Shown here in pieces: positions 58,441 to 64,000 of a DNA stretch of 64,000 nucleotides. The stretch comes from Struthidea cinerea. Lineage: Eukaryota > Chordata > Aves > Passeriformes > Corcoracidae. Location: NCBI GenBank assembly GCA_013397865.1, contig VZTI01000933.1, forward strand, positions 1,115,867-1,179,866, read 5' to 3'. Numbering within the stretch: position 1 is the stretch's first letter; each line of letters starts with the position of its first letter. Position numbers and translations under genes: made by a program. The notes beneath the pieces were generated by a model that worked only from the letters and a program-made list of their open reading frames with translations, did no database searches and was not told where the DNA came from.

Positions 58441-61400
58441 GACATAATTGCAACATGTTTCTTTCACATGTTAATGCTTCCTGTGTTTTACTGTTCTTTT
58501 TATATCACATACACTGTCTTTGTCTGGCTTTTAAGTGAAAATGCTTTTTTGGGGTGCCTCTCCTTAATCTAAGAGGAGTTAATAGCAGATTTTAGTGGTT
58601 TGGCTTATGACTTCTACTCTTTCTTTGGTCTTCCCATTTTAATGCCTGTGTTTTGGTTAGGTTAGCAGAGAGTTGTGTGTGTTCTTTCCCGACAGTCATT
58701 GTACTGTCACTTCCAGGGTAGAAGTAGGGGAGAAAAAAAGGGAATTTTTTCTTTGGGCTGCTGGGACATGACCAGTCAGCCTGGCGAGAGGCACAGCTGT
58801 CACACTGGAGTTATGTGCACACAACAAACACAGTCAGTCCTGTCTGTTTGCTCCGCAGGTGCTCGTACAGGTTCAATATTGCTCTACCTCACTCAGTGCT
58901 TTCAGGCATCTCATCATCCCAGCCTAATGTGCTCTCTGTTTTATAGACACAGCTCTCCACTTCAGTGGCTGTTCCTGGCTCACTGACCTTGCAAAAATCT
59001 GTGAGTTGTTGTTCTGAGTACCTGCTGAGAAGTGCAGGTGTGGGACCAAGTCTGTGAAGGAAATAGATCAGCAAACTCTTCTGCTGAGGACAACTGAAGG
59101 GTGTGGTGCTGAGCACCAATTTACCAGGCATTGACATAAATTACATGGAATTTTATGGGCAGGTGGGCTTCCAAATTGCACAGCGTTTCTGATGTCTGAC
59201 CAATAGTGAGCTAGTCTGAAGCAAGGTAGTTTCCTTTATGGACAGTTTATTTGGGCATATCGCTTCCAGTGGCTTCAGTCAGCAGAGTGTAAAGCTGGTG
59301 TGGGACAGAGGAGGTGGTGATGGAGCATCAGAGCTTGTTGGCTGCTCTCCTTGTGGTGCAAGCAGTGTTCCCAGCAGCTGGCATGGCACAGCATCAACAG
59401 GATCGCTCTCTGAACAAACTGGGCATGTTTCTCTCTGCTACCAGTCAGTGGAACAAAACTGGTGATTTTCAGTCTGAACAGAAAGTTGCATTCTAGGAAA
59501 TGTTGCCAATACACAAGAGGAAATAGATGGAGTTTCCAAGCTCTGTCAAGATTAAAAGTGAGGCATCTCTCGTTACTGTTGGACCCCACTCCAATCAAAG
59601 AGTTGCTGGAGGACACTTATTTTTCCAAAGTCCTGGAAAACACAGTTGCACAAATTTTATGAGTTCTGTTGTAAGCTGGTCAGTACAAGTGTGATGTGCA
59701 GGGGTATTCAGAAGTTTGTGCTCGTACTGTGAAGTAAGCCAAGGAGTATTTGATTCCAGGCAAGTGTGGACACTTGGAGCTATTATGTCTTATCCTTGAA
59801 GAACCAGCTTTGTTTGCATCACACATATTTGAGCAGAAGGAAGGTTTGGTTTTGTTTGGAGTTGCTGCAAATTTTTTGAGGATGTCAGAAGTTACAAAAA
59901 CTGGGGAACTTGTAGAAAAATTTGCAATATGCATGATTGGTGTCTGCAATGTTGTTGACAGCTGCTTTTAAAGTGGTGAACTGTAAGGACATTTGAGCAG
60001 ATGGGGGAGGTATATTGGAATGGTTAAAGATAGAACTGTTTGAATTGGGTGTAGTTGTGAGTGAGGAATATCTTGTCATCTGAAAAGCACACAATAAACT
60101 TGTGCTTTTGTATAAAATGCCTTTATTTTTATTTGGGTTAAGATAGTATCTGGAGCAGAAGTAACGAGAACCCAGAAATTACAAAAGGCTTTTCATAGAG
60201 GATAGATTTGTATTAAGGAAAATTTGAGTTTTACCTTTGTTTCCTGTGCTACAGATATACTTTTGTATAGTGTTTATAGTTTTAAAGTTTTACATTATTC
60301 CATGAGTTAATAAAACAGACTTTAAAAATTAAAGTAGCAGACCAGTCACACTTGCCAATTTTGAGTATTGACACAGCTATTAGGAGGAGCTAAAGGCTAA
60401 GAAAGATGATTTTTTTTCCTCTCACTTTGAAGAAAGTGTACTGTTAAAGAAACAGACTCAAACAATGTAGAACGTTTTTGTATTAGAGCATCATCTAGTG
60501 TCAAATTTCCCCACTCTTCTAAGGACTAAGATTTGGGGAATATTTTCTCTGAGAAATGCAGAATGATTCCAGATGTTGATGACAATATGAAGAAAGATGA
60601 ATACATTGTGATGGAAATTACCCAGTTTGTGCCAAAACCGTGTTGCAACATCATGGAAACTAGCAGATGGAAAAAGCAAAACATGATATGAGAAAAAAAA
60701 CCCCAAATAATTATATAATGAAGTAAAAATTTGTCACTTCTAACAATGGTTGATGAATGTTCTAAGAAATAATGTTGCTACTAATTTAATAACCCTATGA
60801 CCATAAACTGATATGGATGTTGCTACACTTCTTTGCTGTGATTAAAATCAGGGTTTGTCACCCATGAAGGACAGAAGAGTTGAAGAGGCCTGAAATGCAC
60901 ATGGCAATAGCTTATGGTCCCAAAACTAAAGCCATCCATGGGAACTGGAATCTCATGCTGTGTATATGCAATACCGAAGTGAAGAGGATGTGAGGTTTTT
61001 TTGAGATTGAGAACATAAGAAACCTTGTGTAGACCGTAAATCTTGGTGTATGTTACACATGAATATACTAAGGGAAAACAAAATGGAACCCAAGGATTTT
61101 TCTTTTGCTTTAAAGTGATGCAAAGTTCAGATACAACAAAGTATTCACAACCCTTTCCTTTAGAAGGAGTTTTTCCACTCTGCAGCTGAAAAATGTTTTG
61201 GTTCCTCAAGAATATGCTTCTGTTTTCATGCCGAAGCTCACCTCAGAGAGAAGCTGCTAATGTACGATACCAAAGAAACCCTTACTCTGAAGCAGCTTGA
61301 ATAAGCACTGGGTGCTCAGCACTGACAGTTCAGTACTAAGAATGCTGATTCTTCCCACACTACAAGATCTCTTTACGTAGCCCAGCATCTAGAAATCAGT

Positions 61401-64000
61401 ACAAACAAAGCTAAAGTGGTGAGGCTAAACTGCTGACAGATTTGAACCTTGCTTGGAAACTGTATGGGAGACAACTAGGTAACTAATCTCTGTGGGGCAA
61501 GAGATATTTTGGTGCAGCTATATTAAAGCTAGCTTTTATGCCAGCAGTGTTTCTCTTTGAACCAAATGGTGACAATAGCCAGCAAACTGGAATGCTGAAG
61601 GCATCTGTCACGTAGGAAGGCTCCTCCTGAGCATGCCTCCAGCACTGGTTATCTTCCATCTTCACTGAAAGTGGTTGCAGATGCTCTGCTGTTGACTCAG
61701 TGCTTTCTTTCCATTATACTTTTGGACTCCAAATGCTAGAAAGGGCAAACTTTTAAATTTTACATGCAGCTTGATGAGCTTTTTGCTTGCACAAGCGTAA
61801 CATTTTCTTCTTTTCCTAGGAGTGATTAATGTGGACAGTATCCAGAACCACTAGAGTGGATGAGAGCTTTGAAAGATTTTTTTGAAGGGATTTAAGAGTC
61901 ATGACTGGAGACTGGAAATAACACTTCTGGCACTGCTGCCTTTCCTGGCTGCTGGTGGTGTCTGCTCACCTCTCCTAGATCTTGGCTCTCCCATGCTTGG
62001 CTCAAGTGTCTGCTTTCTTCTGATCAGCACTCAAGTTTCAAACAAGAGTTTTCGGGAAGTTTGAGGCATTTTAACTTTTCAGGCAGACTAGTGTTTGCTT
62101 TTTGTGGTGGACTTTAAAGCTGTGGCAGTGAGGATACAGGTGCTAATGGTCATCCTTGGCCAGTGTGAGGAATTAAATGTGTAAGCACAACATAAACAGG
62201 ACATTGTGGTTACAAGGCTGGTGTAGACGAGGGCATAATTTCTTCAGGTGGGCAGTTGATTGTGAAGATTAAGTAAAGGAAATGTTAGTTTGCTTGGTTG
62301 GTTCTTTTTTTAAAACATTCATAGAAAGGAGCATCCTTTTGCATGGTGTTCTTACTGCGGTTTAAAGATGATTTTGCAAAGTGACTCCACAGGGCCCTTC
62401 CCTTAACCAGTAATAAAAGCACAGTTATTCATAGGCAGAAGGAATCTTTAATGTCCATCCACTTCCACTTTAACATCAATTATTGGAGTACAACAGCACA
62501 TTTCTTCCTTGCTTCCCACCTGCCTGTAATACTTCTCCTGAGGCCAATGCATCCATGTTCTTCAGTTGTATTTTATGTGTGGTTATTCTGTGCCCTGGCT
62601 CTGCTGCAGAGACGAGGTAATGAAACCCCCCAAACAGAATTGCTTCTGATCTAGTTCCTGCTGCAACTTCTTGCTGTGTAAACACGTCAGGAAGTAGGAA
62701 AGCATTTCTGGGCTGAACAGATGTGTTGGTCTGCTGGAAGCTTTGAAACCCCATATTTTCAAGTTCTCCTTAATCTTTGTGATGAATTTGTAAGCTTCAA
62801 GATGTTTTACATCTGGTTCTGTTTGTCAAATTCCTTTCAAGTGTTCAGGTTTTTTGTGATTATACCATCTGTGATAAAATGGACATTAAATCAAATACTA
62901 CATGAAGATGCATTTCCTGTTCAAAGCTATACTAGAAATGGAATATTTTGTATCCTTGGTCTATTTTGGGTTTAAGTGAAATTTTATAGACGTTTCAGAA
63001 TTTGTGTTTATACATAAAACCCCAGAATGTTATGACAAAGAATCACAGAGACTGTCCCTTCCACCTCCCTTCCCAAAAGCAGAAAAGTCAGTGTTTCATT
63101 TTAAAGCATATTTTTTATATAATTGAGATTTTCCAAGCTCACAAAATTTGGCAGAAGACAAATCAAGTTTTTTTATGGTTCCTGAAGGCAAATCACTTTC
63201 TGATAAATACTCCAGTGTGTCTTCGTGTGCTATTCAACATGGGAGGCATGCAAAAATATCAAAAAGACGTTGAAAGCTTTCTCACTTGACCTCTTAACTC
63301 TTCACCAGGTCAACTTTTCCTTTGGCATAAGTCTGGTGAAATTGTTCTGTGTTTAAGTGCAGAAAAAAAATCCATGGTAGAGCAATACTTCCTCAGTGCA
63401 TGCTGTGACCTTGCCTGAATTTTTGGAAACAAGTTCTCCAGGCTTCTAGACCTGATAATATGCTGTATGAAATGTCTAGTTGCTACATGTTCACCTGCTC
63501 AGAAATGACACGCTTTGCGCTGCGTGGTGAACGGGCTTTTAATTTGTGTACCCAAGGGAACCAATTGTTTTGTGTGTTTCATGCTCAAGCACGGAAGGGC
63601 AGCACACCAAAATAGTATGAATTTTCAGGTCTTCCTTTTCCCATAAAAGCTGTCTCTTGCTATGCTGCTGCGGTGCAAGTAGAGTTCTTTCAGTTCCTGG
63701 TAAATAAAGTGGACTGCCCCAAATTTGTCAAAACAAATGTTATGGTTTATCTCCTGGCAGCTACCCAAATCTCCATAAAGCTGAGTTTTACTCCATGGGG
63801 ACCCATAACTGAACCCAGTAGTGGCAAATGCTTTCTTAATGGTTTATTTTCCTTTTGCAGCATTCACAACTCTCATTGTGTAATAATCCTAATGAAGAAT
63901 TGAACCAGCACAATTTCTTATTATTTGGAGGTGTAATATTGCTATGTTATATAACAAAGTGAGGGGTTGGACGGTCGAAGGTTGACATGAACAACTATTA
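58441..64000. other. Intergenic region after BICC1
   Basis: No gene is supported on either strand. Open frames are short or resemble nothing I know, including the 128-codon minus-strand frame at 60823-61209. AATAAA hexamers at 60093-60098 and 60309-60314 might serve rare read-through 3' ends. I saw no CR1 or LTR. In other vertebrates the next gene is PHYHIPL; none of it is visible here. Confidence 0.7.

Noticed and set aside
60823..61209. 128-codon minus-strand frame in the intergenic region
   Set aside because: I recognise no domain, and codon use and content look random. Length alone is not enough in this much scanned sequence.
1..64000. tRNA or rRNA genes, CRISPR arrays, bacterial operons
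   Set aside because: Nothing of these kinds was seen; the sequence is intron-rich vertebrate DNA. Small RNA genes without obvious primary-sequence signatures could be missed by eye.

Overview
The window is vertebrate nuclear DNA. It is AT-rich and intron-dominated, with GT-AG splicing, and carries 3' ends of CR1 LINEs plus a retroviral-type solo LTR, which together point to a bird and plausibly a songbird. The lineage call is inference from the repeats.

The only gene I can support is BICC1 (Bicaudal-C homolog 1) on the + strand. I could place 19 coding exons, which I number 3 to 21 by analogy with the 21-exon mammalian gene. They run from 11701 to the stop codon at 55592-55594, and every junction keeps frame. 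Together they encode 896 residues, close to what the human protein has after its first two exons. Exons 1-2, the promoter and the 5' UTR lie before the window.

Layout: 1-11700 is the end of intron 2. Exon 3 is at 11701-11770, followed by a 23.3-kb intron 3. Exons 4-21 are packed between 35087 and 55594. The 3' UTR runs from 55595 to about 58.4 kb, with several poly(A) signals, two miR-17-family seed matches and a Pumilio-type site. The rest, to 64000, is intergenic with no gene I can support.

The protein is an RNA-binding scaffold. The second half of KH1 comes first, then KH2 (GKGG loop), a KH-like domain without the loop, KH3 (GRNG loop), a second KH-like domain, a long Ser/Pro/Thr-rich linker, and a C-terminal SAM domain that polymerises in the known family.

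Items outside the gene model: a roughly 150-bp sequence present twice in direct orientation (introns 2 and 3), two CR1 fragments, an antisense solo LTR in intron 18, an AT microsatellite in intron 9, and an in-frame intronic stop followed by a poly(A) signal in intron 19 that could give a SAM-truncated form. I found no previously undescribed system. The window reads as an ordinary conserved developmental gene with intronic repeats.
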